From Haemaphysalis longicornis (lineage: Eukaryota; Arthropoda; Arachnida; Ixodida; Ixodidae): a DNA stretch of 64,000 bases. Made by a program: the position numbers and the translations under genes. How positions within the stretch are numbered: position 1 is the stretch's first letter; every line of letters begins with the position of its first letter. The notes beneath the pieces were generated by a model. The model was not told where the DNA came from. It worked only from the letters and a program-made list of their open reading frames with translations, and ran no database searches. Shown here one piece after another: positions 10,834 to 21,500 of this stretch. Location: positions 45,248,144 through 45,312,143 of the forward strand of contig CM023457.1 of NCBI GenBank assembly GCA_013339765.2, written 5' to 3'.

Positions 10834-11326
10834 TCCAGTGCTTCGTACTCGAATAGAAGTGCCGGCAGCGTGTTGGCCACCCAGTCGCTCGCCACTGAGT
10901 TACCCACCTTCTTTCCTTTCCTGCACAGCGTTTGTATACAAGACCATGCCGCTGCTTGAAACGGTGAACCCACCCGCTGTAGGCCTGAAAGTTCTCAATT
11001 CGAAGTGAAAGGGCAACGTCATTGGCTTTCTCCCAGAGCCCGTTTCCACTGACGTTCACTTGAGCTGTAGTCACTTCCTTGAACCATGTCAGGGGGATGT
11101 TTTGAAGCTCGACATGCTGGGCTGTTCTGGCCTGTTTGACGTTCAGGCCAAAACGCTGCACGTTTTGGAAAAGCACATCGTGTTGCTTAACAATGGTGCA
11201 CAACTTCGACGGTGACAGGCCGAGCTCTTTTGCCAAGTTGCTGCGCTTCCTGCTTGGTTCACTGTCGACTCTATTCAGAATGTACCACTTCGCCTTGAAG
11301 GAATGGGCTTTCCTTTTACGCAACAT
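10834..11326 (-). pseudogene. Tigger/pogo transposase, N-terminal half
   Basis: From the ATG at 11326 the frame encodes a first helix-turn-helix of the Psq type (KRSNLAKELGLSPSKLCTIV) and then a CENP-B-like DNA-binding domain (LSLRIENFQAYSGWVHRFKQ, RHGLVYKR). In the next frame it continues as VASDWVANTLPALLFEYEA, which corresponds to the linker just before the catalytic domain in Tigger proteins. A frameshift lies near 10900-10930. The sequence is cut at about 10833, just before the first catalytic aspartate would occur, so no DDE domain remains. Full Tigger transposases have about 500 residues. The minus-strand 5' terminal repeat is probably at 12033. Confidence 0.8.
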
Positions 11327-12035
11327 AGCTGGTAGACTGGTTTATTGCGTTGGGAGAGAGGGGGGAGAGGTAGAGAGAGAGGGAGAGAGGTAGCGGTAGA
11401 GAGAGTGGGGAGAGAGAGAGGGAGAGGAAGAGAGATATGGAGAGTTTTATAGAGAGAGGAAAAGGAAGTTAGAGAGGGAGAGAGGAGGAGAAAGGGGTGA
11501 GTTAGAGAGGGAGAAAGAGAGAGATCAAACTTCATTTTTTTCTGCAGGTTTAGGAAGGGGGGTAGCAAAAGCCTTGAACATGCATCACAGCAACTGAACA
11601 ACCACCGTGAGGAGCTGGTCAAAAGTCCCTGCATTCTTAAGGCGCGGCACCCCACCAAAGACCGGTGAGATGCCAGCAACTTAGTGACGTCAAGTCGCTA
11701 GCCAATGCATCATAAGCGCCTGCCTGCGCAAGGCGATCAAAGCGTTCCGGAGCGGCGTTGCTCAGAGCCCGCCAATACAGCCGTGGTAGACCCGTTGCAC
11801 TGTGCGTGCTTGTACAACAACAGCCCAGCCATTCCCGGAGGAAGAGTGACGAAGTACAGAAAGAGCACGTACATTAGCGTCGCTTGCTCGCTCTTTTGTA
11901 TCATCTGCCACGCCTCGGAGGTCCATTCGTTAAAGCCGAAATTTTGCCCATTGCTATTTCGCCAGGAGTTCTCAGGAATTCATATCATCCCGAAATTCGT
12001 ATCAGCCAGAATTGTATCATCGAGATTCCACTGTA
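11327..12035 (-). mobile_element. Tigger element 5' flank and terminal repeat
   Basis: On the minus strand the element begins cagtggaatctcgatgatac at 12033, next to a TA dinucleotide (12034-12035). The CAGTGGAACCTCG-like start and TA target are typical of pogo/Tigger elements. The region between this end and the transposase start contains the GA-rich tract at about 11340-11525. Confidence 0.65.
11338..11525 (+). repeat. GA-rich polypurine tract
   Basis: About 190 bases are almost purely G and A on the plus strand, mostly gagaga with occasional gt. It is complementary in composition to the CT-rich tract at 13216-13605, on the other side of exon 12970-13201. Confidence 0.9.
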
Positions 12036-12534
12036 ACAGGAAAAAAGGAAAGCGGCACTGAAAGGGTTATTGACCTCTGCAGACGAATTTAATTGAAATG
12101 CTGAAACCATGCACGTGCTGAAATCAGAAAGTCTCAGAAAGGACCGCAAAAGCTAAGGCTGAGCAGCTCAGCAGCATTAAGACACAAATAAACAAACCGA
12201 AAGACCTTTTTTGAGCCTTAGAAATTTATCTAGTCCAATTGCACTGTATGTGCAACCTTCACAGCTTTATCTAGTTGAATCAAACTTTATGCGCAATAAG
12301 TGAAGTCTACTTCCCTTTGTTCTGTGCAATATAATTTAACATGAGGGAACTGTCATGCATTTTTTCAAATTTTTCATAATTTTCTTGAGAAGTTCAAATT
12401 TTTTTGGAAATGTGTACAAACCCTGTGAAAAACCCATTGTCTTCCTTTCTTTTGTCACCTAGTTCTCCTTGCCATGTCTTACGAGTCTTTTTTTTAGATT
12501 GGTCTCTCCTTGGCAGTTCTCTTTGCTGTTAATT
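12036..12534. other. XKR intron, nothing identified
   Basis: AT-rich sequence without recognisable genes or elements. Confidence 0.4.
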
Positions 12535-12880
12535 ACGTATTATGTCTGGCTTAACATTAAGGGACAAGAAGAGAGCGGAGTGGGTCAGGGAACAAACGCC
12601 TGTTAAGGACATATTAGTAGAAATTAGGAAAAAGAAATGGGCGTGGGCAGGGCATGTAATGCGAAGGAAAGACAACCGTTGCTCGTTAATGGTAGCAGAG
12701 TGGATCCCTAGAGAAGGCAAGAGGGGGTGGCAGAAAGTCAGGTGGGCAGATGAGATCAAGAAGTTCACGGGGATGAATTGGTCGCAGTTAGCACAGGACC
12801 GGGATAATTGGAAAAATATGGGAGAGGCCTTTGCCCTGCAGTGGGCGTAGATAGGCTGATGGTGATGATGGTGGATGCCT
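12535..12880 (+). mobile_element. RTE-clade LINE 3' fragment
   Basis: An uninterrupted frame of about 100 codons (12542-12850) encodes the RTE C-terminal domain, with KKKWAWAGHVMRRKDNR, WIPREGKRG and a terminal block containing DNWKNMGEAFALQWA. It has the same architecture as the end of the dead copy at 5343-6690. After the stop the sequence runs into a tgatggtgatgatggtgg tail. The 5' part, including the whole reverse transcriptase, is missing, as is usual for 5'-truncated LINE insertions. The open frame suggests it is younger than the 5.3-kb copy. Confidence 0.8.
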
Positions 12881-12969
12881 GTCTACCATTCCCCCGCCAC
12901 ACATGCTTACCCATCAGCATGGAAAAGGTGGATGGGCGCATCTTGCCTGCCTTTTGCACGACGCTGCAG

Positions 12970-13201
12970 GAGCGACAAGCTGTGCTTCAAGGCCGTGCTG
13001 GCGGCCATCTACATCTTCTGCTTCATCGACCTGGCGCCTGGGAACCGGCGCTTCCGGTACGCCTTCTTCTACGCCTTCACCTTTGCGGAGAACGCCCTGC
13101 TGCTGGGCCTGTGGCACCACTACAAGCAGGGCAGCCCCTGGTACGAGACGGTCGCCCTGCTGGGCAGCTTCTGCAGCTACTCCATGGGCATGGTCTTCCT
13201 G
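12970..13201 (+). CDS. XK-related protein, exon c
   Basis: Acceptor acgctgcag and donor ctg|gtgagc bound a 232-base exon that enters in phase 2 (AG plus G, Arg) and leaves in phase 0. It encodes SDKLCFKAVLAAIYIFCFID, then LAPGNRRFRYAFFYAF, then TFAENALLLGLWHHYKQGSP, WYE and a final helix VALLGSFCSYSMGMVFL. The K-A-V-L-A-A-x-Y helix, the short loop with G-x-x-R-x-R-Y, the E-N-x-L-L helix and the following W-H-x-Y are strongly characteristic of the last third of XK-family proteins. GC-ending codons dominate. Neighbouring CT- and GA-rich tracts could pair in the pre-mRNA. Confidence 0.9.
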
Positions 13202-13215
13202 GTGAGCCCCCCACA

Positions 13216-13605
13216 CTTCTCTCTCTCTCTCTCTCTTCTTCTTCTATCTCTCTCTCCCTCCTCTTTCTTCCTCTCCCCCTCGCTCACTCCCCCTCTCTCT
13301 CCGCCTCCCCCTCTCTTTACTGTCCCTCTATCTCCCTTTCTCTTCCTCTCCTCCTCTCTATCTTCGTCCATCCTTTCCCACTCTCCTCTCTCATTCTCTC
13401 ACTCTCCCCTCTCTCCTCTTTTCCCCCCTCTCCATTTCTTATCTCTTGTACCTCTTTGTCTCTCCTCCTAAACTTCTTCGTTCACCTCCTCATATCAGCG
13501 GCGCTTCTCTTTTCTCTCCCCCACTCATCTTTAGTCTCTTCTCTTCTCCACTTCCTCTCTCATCTCTCTCATCTCTTGCTCCTGTTCTTGCTTGTCCTTC
13601 CCTCA
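13216..13605 (+). repeat. CT-rich polypyrimidine tract
   Basis: Nearly 390 bases are dominated by tctctc, with scattered a and g, starting 15 bases downstream of the exon-c donor. Minus- and plus-strand frames across it (serine/leucine-rich or arginine/glutamate-rich) are low-complexity artefacts. Confidence 0.9.
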
Positions 13606-15653
13606 AGTATTTCTGACTAGCCTGCATCACTCTGCGATGGGCTGAACCAATTGTGTGTCCCACTGCAGAGCTATTCGCTTCGTGATTCACGCTAGTTGGC
13701 ATCAACACCAGCAGAGCGGGCTGCTCGTTTGTGTACTTGCCACTGGCAATGCTAAGTACCTTCCCTGCGAGTTCCCTTTTAGTGCATCTTGCAAGCTCCG
13801 AGCCATTGCAAATCGGCTGCTCTTGTGCTTATTGCACCTACATAAACACTGTCGCCTTATGGAAGTGGGTTTTAGCATCTTGCCCCTGTGTCATTAAATC
13901 ACGATGCTGCGATGGCATCTTCACCTACCGCCTAACTGTTGATGTTACCATGGGAAATGTCATTTGGAAATGCGATTCAGCGTCATTTCTAACTCTGAGC
14001 ATTAAAATCGAATTTGAAGATACCTTGGAGCCCTTTTCATAGCATTCCAGGCGTTTCTGGAACAAGTTAGCTCAGAAAATGCCCTTTCAAAATCAGTTTT
14101 GTTTTCATTTTTGCAACAAAAACGTGATTTTTGACACACGTTTGCATCACCTGGGTGTGGAAAAGGGGCGTGGTCGTCGTGCGCACTGCCACCAAAAAAA
14201 ATGCGTGCCACTCGTAATTACCCCTGCATCAGCGTTTGGTTTTTGTTATCAGGGCACGAATTGTGAATCAGAAGATGATTTTCAATCGTCAGGTTCGCAC
14301 TCTGACAGTAATAATCCCTGAAATCGGCTGAAAATATCAATCAGTAGCTGTTTGCGAAGTTACTTTATGATTTTAGGTAGTTTTATTGCCTTTGCGCATG
14401 TTGTTCTAAGTTTTGTTGTAGTCCTACTTACCACAGGACCATTCACAAGAGTTTGCAACAGTTTTGGTTTCATTTCTGCATCAGAAATTCATATTTGGCG
14501 CTACTACGCAGTTACCCACTTCAAGGCTACCTGCCATGGCGCCTTGAGCATCCGTGACTGATCCTTGAACAAAGCATGGTGTTCCTGAATTTCACGAATC
14601 CTAACCCGATTTCTGTGATAAGAACTTCCAATGCAAGTCAAAAGATAAAACCGAGTCGCCAGATATCAGTTCCTGACGAGGAGAGCGCTTCAAACTGGCC
14701 TTACACACCTCCAGCTGTTCGCCTGCCAGTTTCGTTTCTATATGAGGGTATCTCCGGTGGTCTAGTGTTGCTCCTTAGTTTAACTGTCTATTCGGACGGA
14801 GTCTCCAACAGGTTTGGTGTTGTTTCATTTGAAAAAGGTTAGGTGGTGCCGCAATGCAGGAGGCTCGTAGTACTGAACTCTTTCATTGTGCAACAGTTAC
14901 TCAGCCAAAGTTTGTAGGGGACGATTCTAACGCATCGCACCTCATTCCTGCAAGCAAAGCTACAATAGTGATTCAGAAGATGATAATAAACCGCAAGTTT
15001 ATTGAGAGATAACTGGCAGTGAACGTCAACAAGCATCAACTACGGAGTTTCGTTTTCAACTTCATGCATGTTTTTCTGCATCGCGTGCTTGTCCCAAATA
15101 CTGTGCTGGCCGTAAATGCAAAGTCAGTCATTGACAAGATGTTTTTACGTTACATGGGGGCAAATTGGTGCCTCTGATAATGTCAAACCGCCAGATTTTT
15201 TCCAGGGAACCACCCGAAATTGCACATTTTGAAGTGGAGGTTGGGCTTCACCGCAAGGCACGAGCACCACGCGTGCTAACATTTTTTTTTATATCTGACA
15301 AACTGTTCCCGCAAGTCAACATTTTTTCTAGGACGTGTTTTTGAAATGTTTTTCTACAAAGTGTGTATTCGAAATTTTTTCTACTACCGGTGGTTTGCTA
15401 TACACCAACTCCTCTTTTATAATTTTCTTCGACAACTTAACAAAATTTTGATTTTGATATTTTTTTCGCAACTATGATGTATGAGAACATTTTAAAAACT
15501 GGCGTTATTGGAAGGAGCGTTAAATCATCTGCATTTCGTGTTCCTGTAATTAGTGCCTAACCAAAGATTTTTAGCAGAAAAAAAAACAATGTTTTCTGAG
15601 ACCTATACAAATTGGTCAATTTCTCGCAGTAACGAAAGAGTTACGCACTGTCA
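13606..15653. other. XKR intron, nothing identified
   Basis: AT-rich sequence with poly-T and poly-A runs. I see no gene, RNA or element that I can support. Confidence 0.45.
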
Positions 15654-15893
15654 TCCGCCGCGGTGGCTCAGTGGCTAAGGTGCTGTGCTGCTGAGCTCAA
15701 GGATGCAGGTTCAATCCCAGCCGCAGCAGCTGCTTTTCAGATGGAGGCAGAAAGTGAAAATGCCCGTGTGTTGATATTTTGGTGCATGTTAAAGATCCCC
15801 GGGTGGTCAAAATTAATCCGGTGTCCTGCACTACGGTGTGCTTCATAGCCCAGGCGTAGGTTTGGCGCATTAATACCCCCAAATTCAAAATTT
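15654..15893 (+). mobile_element. tRNA-derived SINE (Ruka-like), older copy
   Basis: The head has A box tggctcagtggct and a mutated B box (ggttcaatccc). The body matches the copies at 4097-4333 and 16761-17016, including gatggaggc and gttaaagatcccc. It is more diverged than the other two and has no clear tail or target duplication, so it is probably older. Confidence 0.8.
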
Positions 15894-15937
15894 ACCTTAA
15901 ACACTGCCTTCCCAGTTTGTCTTAACTAGGACGGACA

Positions 15938-16760
15938 CCGGTGGAACCCGGATAATATGACTTTCAAGGGACCGTCGCGAAAGAGTCGTATGACCGGGGT
16001 GTCGTATGATCGGGGTAGGGGTAAATGCCACCATAGGAGATGGTGTCACGTGTAGGCGGTGTCACAAGGTAGGCGGAGGGCTAAGAATTTGCAAACGTTA
16101 GCTAAAATCCCAGGTTTAAAAAAAAAAAAGGAGAAGAAGAAGAAAGAAACGCCTTTTGTGTGCTCCCCACCTCTTCACGGCGTCTGCGCTGGCCCACCAG
16201 CCATGCGTCACGTGCCACGTGACCCCCGATACATTCGACACTAGCCCGCCGGGCCTGTGCCTCGCGTGCGCAAGATAAGCTGGGAAGGCCGACGCAGCCA
16301 AGCAAATTGAGGGGAGAAAAGGCGAGAATGTGAAACTACCAAGGCCAAGTGAAACGAACGATAGTACGAGGCGGCGATGGAAAAAGGCGGGAAGGGGAGG
16401 AACGGAGCGACAACACGGCTTTGAAAGACACTGATAAGCAGAGAGCTGGGAGTGGAGAGAGAGAGAGAGCGTTGTGGAAGGAAGAAACTTGGATCGAGTG
16501 GGCAGGGGAAGTGGGTGTTTGGTGACTGCCATGGGGTTGCGTTGTATGTGTTTTCACGTTCGGTGGCTCGATGGGAGCTTCAAATTCGCGGTCCGCCGGT
16601 CCCCTGGACTTCAACTTCTCACGGTTGGCACGTTGGCGTTCTGCTGCCACGTGGGGCTGTCGAAGGTTAACTCCTCGTCCGCCAGTACCCGCCTGCTTGC
16701 TTGCATGGGTTCAGAAAGTGGTCTCGCCCACCTGTGGACCTTTGCACATCAACTGACCCA
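15938..16760 (+). mobile_element. Tigger-like non-autonomous element, family T, truncated copy
   Basis: The left terminus (ggtggaacccggataatatg) corresponds to the left end of the full copy at 40878-42193. Long internal blocks are shared, for example gtgaaactaccaaggccaag at 16330 and 41250 and cgatgggagcttcaaattc at 16568 and 41767. The right 250 to 300 bases of the element, including its right terminal repeat, are missing where the SINE at 16761 begins. Open frames across it (16116-16785) are not genes. Confidence 0.75.
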
Positions 16761-17016
16761 TCGCCGCAGGTGGCTCAGTGGCTAAGGCGTTGCGCTGCTG
16801 AGCACGAGGTCGCGGGTTCGATTCCCGGCCGCAGCGGCCGCTTTTCTGATGGAGGCGAAAAGCAAAAACGCCCGTGTGCAAGATTTCGGCACACGTTAAA
16901 GATCCCCAGGTAGTCAAAATTAATTCTCGAGCCCTCCACTAGGCGCGCCTCATCGCCTGCGTTGCGTCGGCGCGTTAAACCCTACAATCAATCAAATCAA
17001 TCAATCAATCAATCAC
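16761..17016 (+). mobile_element. tRNA-derived SINE (Ruka-like) beside the last XKR exon
   Basis: The element has intact A box (tggctcagtggct) and B box (ggttcgattcccggc), the full body, and a (caat)n tail ending about 41 bases before the acceptor at 17057. It is in sense orientation with the gene. A target-site duplication was not found, perhaps because it sits at the truncated edge of the family-T element. Confidence 0.85.
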
Positions 17017-17057
17017 ATATTAGTATGAACTATGCCTCCTCTTCCCCCCTTTTCCAG

Positions 17058-17309
17058 GTCATCTACTACCTGCTGCTGCACCCCAACGCCTCTAGCATTG
17101 TGCAGCCGGAGATGTCGGATCTCAACACCCGCTGCGGCTACGTCTCCGAGGGTCCGGACGACTCGCCGGAAGAGAGTCCGGGGGGGCGCCGGTCGCCGCC
17201 TCGCGTGCTGCTCTCCGACGTCGTCCCCAACGGCGACTCCGAAGTCTCGTGCTATGAGAGCGGCGACTCGCCGTGCTCCATGCCGGGCTTCAAGGTGACG
17301 GCCGTCTGA
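17058..17309 (+). CDS. XK-related protein, last coding exon
   Basis: Acceptor cccccttttccag gives a phase-0 exon of 252 bases including the stop. It begins VIYYLLLHPNASS, the end of the last membrane helix with the YYxLLHP signature of XK proteins. A hydrophilic tail of about 70 residues follows, with acidic/serine-rich blocks (EGPDDSPEESPGG) and a proline/arginine patch (RRSPPR). It ends in FKVTAV, whose last three residues T-A-V match the class I PDZ-ligand pattern (S/T-x-V). A segment ESGDS near the end could be read as a weak caspase-type site, but this is speculative. The stop is TGA at 17307. Confidence 0.9.
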   Translation, partial: VIYYLLLHPNASSIVQPEMSDLNTRCGYVSEGPDDSPEESPGGRRSPPRVLLSDVVPNGDSEVSCYESGDSPCSMPGFKVTAV

Positions 17310-18505
17310 CACACGGCCCAGCCTCCTCCTTTCAACGGTGACGGAGGAACGCCCCGCATCGAGTTGCGCGAGTCAGCGCCACGTGTCTCGCCTACAAGCG
17401 CGGCGAGAAACCTTCCAGGCAAGCTTCGCCGACGTGCTCTGATGTCACGTCAGTGCTCAGCTCCAAGGTGCAACCTGAATCCCCGGCGGGGGTCGTTCGC
17501 CTCGGTGTCACGTGATTTTGGAGCGTGCAAGTGACGTCACAAACGTGCTCTGCTGTGAGTGAAGTTGGGTGCGCGGCTCCGAAATACCCCTGTGTGGGTT
17601 GCGTGACTCCAGAACGTTGCAGAAGGAGAACTTTTCGGCGAGCTTTGCTGCCCTGGCAGTCGCACCAGCAGTTGCGTGACCCCGTGTCACGCGACTTGTG
17701 TGATGTGAGAAGCTTTCCTAATTGCTTTGAACACATTCTGACGTCGCCAAAGGTGCATGCGGTAAGGTTCTCGGAATGAAGCCTGGGTCTTTGTGTTTGT
17801 TTTTCAAGAATGAGTGATGATGATGAGCCGTAGGATAGCAAAGAATTTCAGAGAACTCATCTCCATGTCAAAATGTAAGTCAGAGTTCTCCTGGTATTAC
17901 GCCAATCTCCGTTCTTCATGAAGTTTCTGGTTTCTGTGAAGTGCACGGAAATCAGATTAAGTTGGAGAAGAACCACGACCTTTTGAATTGTCTCATCGGC
18001 GTTACAAAATGTGAACAGCCTCTCTACTCAGCTCAAAGGTGCTTTTAAACTGGTTAATCTGTCACAGTGATGGGGAATCATTGAGAAAGCTCTTAGGTCA
18101 CAATATTTTTGAAACAATTCAAAATGTCTAGGCCTTTCACAGTTTATCTACTGCTTTCATTAAGGTTGCATGAGGCCGGTCCAGTGGGTTTGAAGTCTAC
18201 CGCTACTGCCGTTGAAGCTCAGTTTTTGTTAATTTTTTTCTTGTAATTTTGGTTTAGCCATGTGCTTTTCTAGCAAAAAAACATTCCACATTTTATGTAG
18301 TGGCTGCATTTTGTGAACTGTGGTCTGACTGTTAGCTTCGTCACCTGCAAAAGTTTGCTTTCGAATGTCTCAAATGATATTTAAATTTGTGCATCTGGAG
18401 TTCGTAGGGGCGTCAAAGTCTAAATAGATCACTGCTCTGATCTCAAAATGTTTCTGTATATAGTTACTTCAGGCCTTAATTATTACTGATTCTTATACTA
18501 ATCAG

Positions 18506-18511
18506 AATAAA
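18506..18511 (+). promoter_or_regulatory. Candidate polyadenylation signal (proximal)
   Basis: AATAAA about 1.2 kb downstream of the XKR stop, followed within 20 bases by tgttgtaagc. It could end a short 3' UTR. Confidence 0.35.
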
Positions 18512-21500
18512 TGCAAGTAGTGTTGTAAGCGCTCGAAGGACCCAGCCCAGCACTTTTGGAGGTATTTTCTAGAGTGCAGCGAAAGCCTTGCTCTGCTTTA
18601 TATAAACTACATAATTTATTTTAGCCGGAAGGTTTCGGAGCAAGTGGAGGCATGAATCATCCATTGGATTTGACCTGGCTTGGATTTTAAACTAACCCAG
18701 TTTATATTAACCAGATCATATGGAAGCACATGGAGGCTCGAATCATCCGTCGGATTAGACCTGGCTTGGACTTTGTCCTCGCGCGATTCCTTTTTGCTTT
18801 ACTAGCCGACTTAGAAAAGCTTGGGTCAACATAGGCTAGTTGTATGCCAACTTACAGCAGCTATTTTTTATAAATCAACTCACCTTGCCATCACTCGCCT
18901 CATTTTTTAACGGAACTTGTCTCATCATGTGAATGCTGTGACAAGTTTATGCAGTGTCTTTACACATATTGGCATGAGCAAATTGTGAACGCTGTACGAA
19001 TAGGCCTAAAGCTCGGCTTTTTTGGACAACTTTGCTTTGATAGCAAACAGGCACAAGAGTGTATCGGAAGGCAGTATCAAAATCACATATTGACTTGACA
19101 ATTTTGGCAATACTAGACGTTTTGAGCTTATGCTGATAATAAGTGAATAAAATCGCATAGCTACGAAAAAACAGCAAAGATAAATACAGAGTCTATCGTA
19201 GTTGGCGTGATGAAGTAAAAATGTGCAAACAAAGCAACTTCATCACAAGAAGGTCACAATCTCATTAGGTTATAGAGGTATGAAAGGTTGGTCCAAAAGC
19301 AATGCTAAGTGTAGACAGGTTTTTTTTGACTAAATGCAAGATGGGTGTTTAGGGAAGAACATGTAGTTTAACAGTTTTATTGGTTGAGTCACTTTCATTG
19401 GCAACTGTAAGAATGTAGCTAGCTCAGCTTGTTAAACATCTTGATGTCAGTCAGGGTCCACATACCAAAAAGAACCCGTTGATTTTGTGTTGTTCTATTC
19501 ACTCCCATTGGCTGGCAGCTATGATTACCGTCATTCTTTTAAGCTTGCTTTTGGTGCCATGCTTTTGAACAAGGTATAGAACAAAGCAATTTGCGTTGTA
19601 ACTAGTACTGTATGGCACAGACTCAGGGAAACTGCGCATGTTTGCGTTCATGGATTTCAGTGACTGTTATTAGGTGGCAGCGACATCACGGAAGAATTGA
19701 CTAAGTCGTTGGATTGACTGTGATTGGCTGAGTCGGAAAGTTTACACAGATATATTTTTGTGCCAAGCATCTGAATTTTGGCCTGAAACTCCCGGGTCTC
19801 CACTTTCCGTGATATCGGATTTCAGCCCATTTAGCTGTACTTTTATGGCTCAAAGCCAAGCCAAGCCAAGCACATTCACTTTTCCTGTCAAACTGACCTG
19901 CCTGCTGCATTTTCATGTTCAATATGGGCCTTTTTTTTTTCTGTTTTACGAACAAACACGTAAAGTAAGGGGAGTTCTGAAACTCGCCTCATCCTTATTG
20001 CCTTGTACTGCCATTGAAGTGTCTCTGAAGGACAAGATACCAAGCTCGGATTTTATGAGCCGACGTGACTTTGTATGGACAAGCAACTTTCCGTCAGCAT
20101 GTCTGAGTTACGGTATGCATTGCGTTCTCTGACTGCACTGTGTACAGCCTTGTGCAAGCGCTTTATAGCCCAAGTTGCTTGGTGCTTATGACAAATTGCA
20201 CAAACTCCATATGCAACACTGTTAATGTTCTCCTGGTATTACATAATTACCGTCGAAGAACACGTGTTATCAGGACGCTTCACTTCGATAATGGTTATTT
20301 CATGTCCTAGGCAGTGCATTCATCCATCTTGGATTCAATTACGAGTGCATGTTACGGTTAACTTTTTTCTAGTGCTGGACATTTTGGCATCCCTGAACAA
20401 CGCATGTTACTCATGGCTGAAGAAAAATTTTTGTTATCGTTGCTATGAATGGAAGGGCACTGGGGGACTTAGTACCATCCACATGTATGCTGATAAGACA
20501 GTGCTCTCTTCATATTGACAGATGTGTATGATATCACATACACTGTATAAACAGGTTTCTCTGTGGAAGCCACTTTCATGTGCCCCTTCTTTTACTGTTT
20601 GCCGAGGTTTTTTGTCTCGACGCTTGCTGTTTCATTTAATGTCGAAAACTGTCTCGCATTTCGCCTGCTACGTGTCGGTAGGATGGGGATGTATAGGCAC
20701 TGTACATAAATGTTGCGAGATAATTGTGAACAAAACAGGACGATTAGAATCATGTGGCTTATTAGCAAAGCTGTGATGCTGGCCTGTCATGAGCAGAAGG
20801 GTTCGTGTGTTAAGCTATTTATTTATTGCTGTGCAGAAGCTTTTCCTCTAGAACTACAAGTCATGTGATGATAGCAAGCAAGTAGTTTGGAGGCTGAGAT
20901 GTTCCTGAAGTTGTTGAGAGTTCAAAAGCCCAAGCACGCGAAGTTTAGTGACAGTTTGGCAAGCGGCCGCGGGTTTGACAGGGGTTTTTATCCACCGATT
21001 TTATGGTTGTTTGTGGCTCGAGGTTTGAGTTTATCATGTCTTCGCGCATTGAACGTGGTCTGTCAACAAAGTTTATCGACATTGGCTGCTTACAGGGTTC
21101 TTACCGCAGACAACATGACTATTATCTGAATTGCACTGAAAATGATCGCACCTTGAGTGTTAAGTGCCGCATTGCACGCAGCGTAACGGCTGCCAGTCAT
21201 TTTGAGGTTACAGAGACTAGTAGGGTAAGGGTAGGAATAATTGCGAGCTTCGTAAGTCTTATCAGCTCCAGTCGATATTTTCTCTTGAGTTGCTGTGTTG
21301 GAGTACTGTAGAGGCGGCTGTTTTATTTACGAACTTGCTATTCTGGTTGCCCGAATTTTTTTACCTGTGGATTGAAGCTACTAAATTTCTCACAGGAAAA
21401 AAAAAAGAAAGAAAGAAAAGTCCCGAATAGGGTGCTACAAAATTAGCTTTTCGGTTCAAACGGAAAATAAGCGGCAACTATTATGCCGTGCCGTATTGCT

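Larger units (their letters stand above)
1930..17309 (+). other. XK-related (XKR) gene, 3' part: gene span
   Basis: Four coding exons (1930-2135, 7433-7721, 12970-13201, 17058-17309) join with matching phases (1, 2, 0) to encode about 326 residues plus stop. XK-family proteins are multi-pass plasma-membrane proteins; some members (XKR4, XKR8, XKR9 and C. elegans CED-8) take part in caspase-activated phosphatidylserine exposure, while XK itself pairs with the Kell protein or VPS13A. Family members usually have about 400 to 650 residues, so the N-terminal half must lie upstream of the window. Which vertebrate subgroup is closest was not determined, so no symbol is given. The exons are GC-rich with GC-ending codons, while the introns are AT-richer and loaded with transposons. 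Confidence 0.85.

Noticed and set aside
13177..13620. Serine/leucine-rich frames extending XKR exon c
   Set aside because: A consensus donor at 13202 and the CT-rich tract explain them; the reading beyond the donor is low complexity.
16764..16840. A genuine tRNA gene
   Set aside because: The A and B boxes are the head of a SINE. The same head-plus-body structure occurs at 4097-4333 and 15654-15893, and the sequence does not close an acceptor stem.
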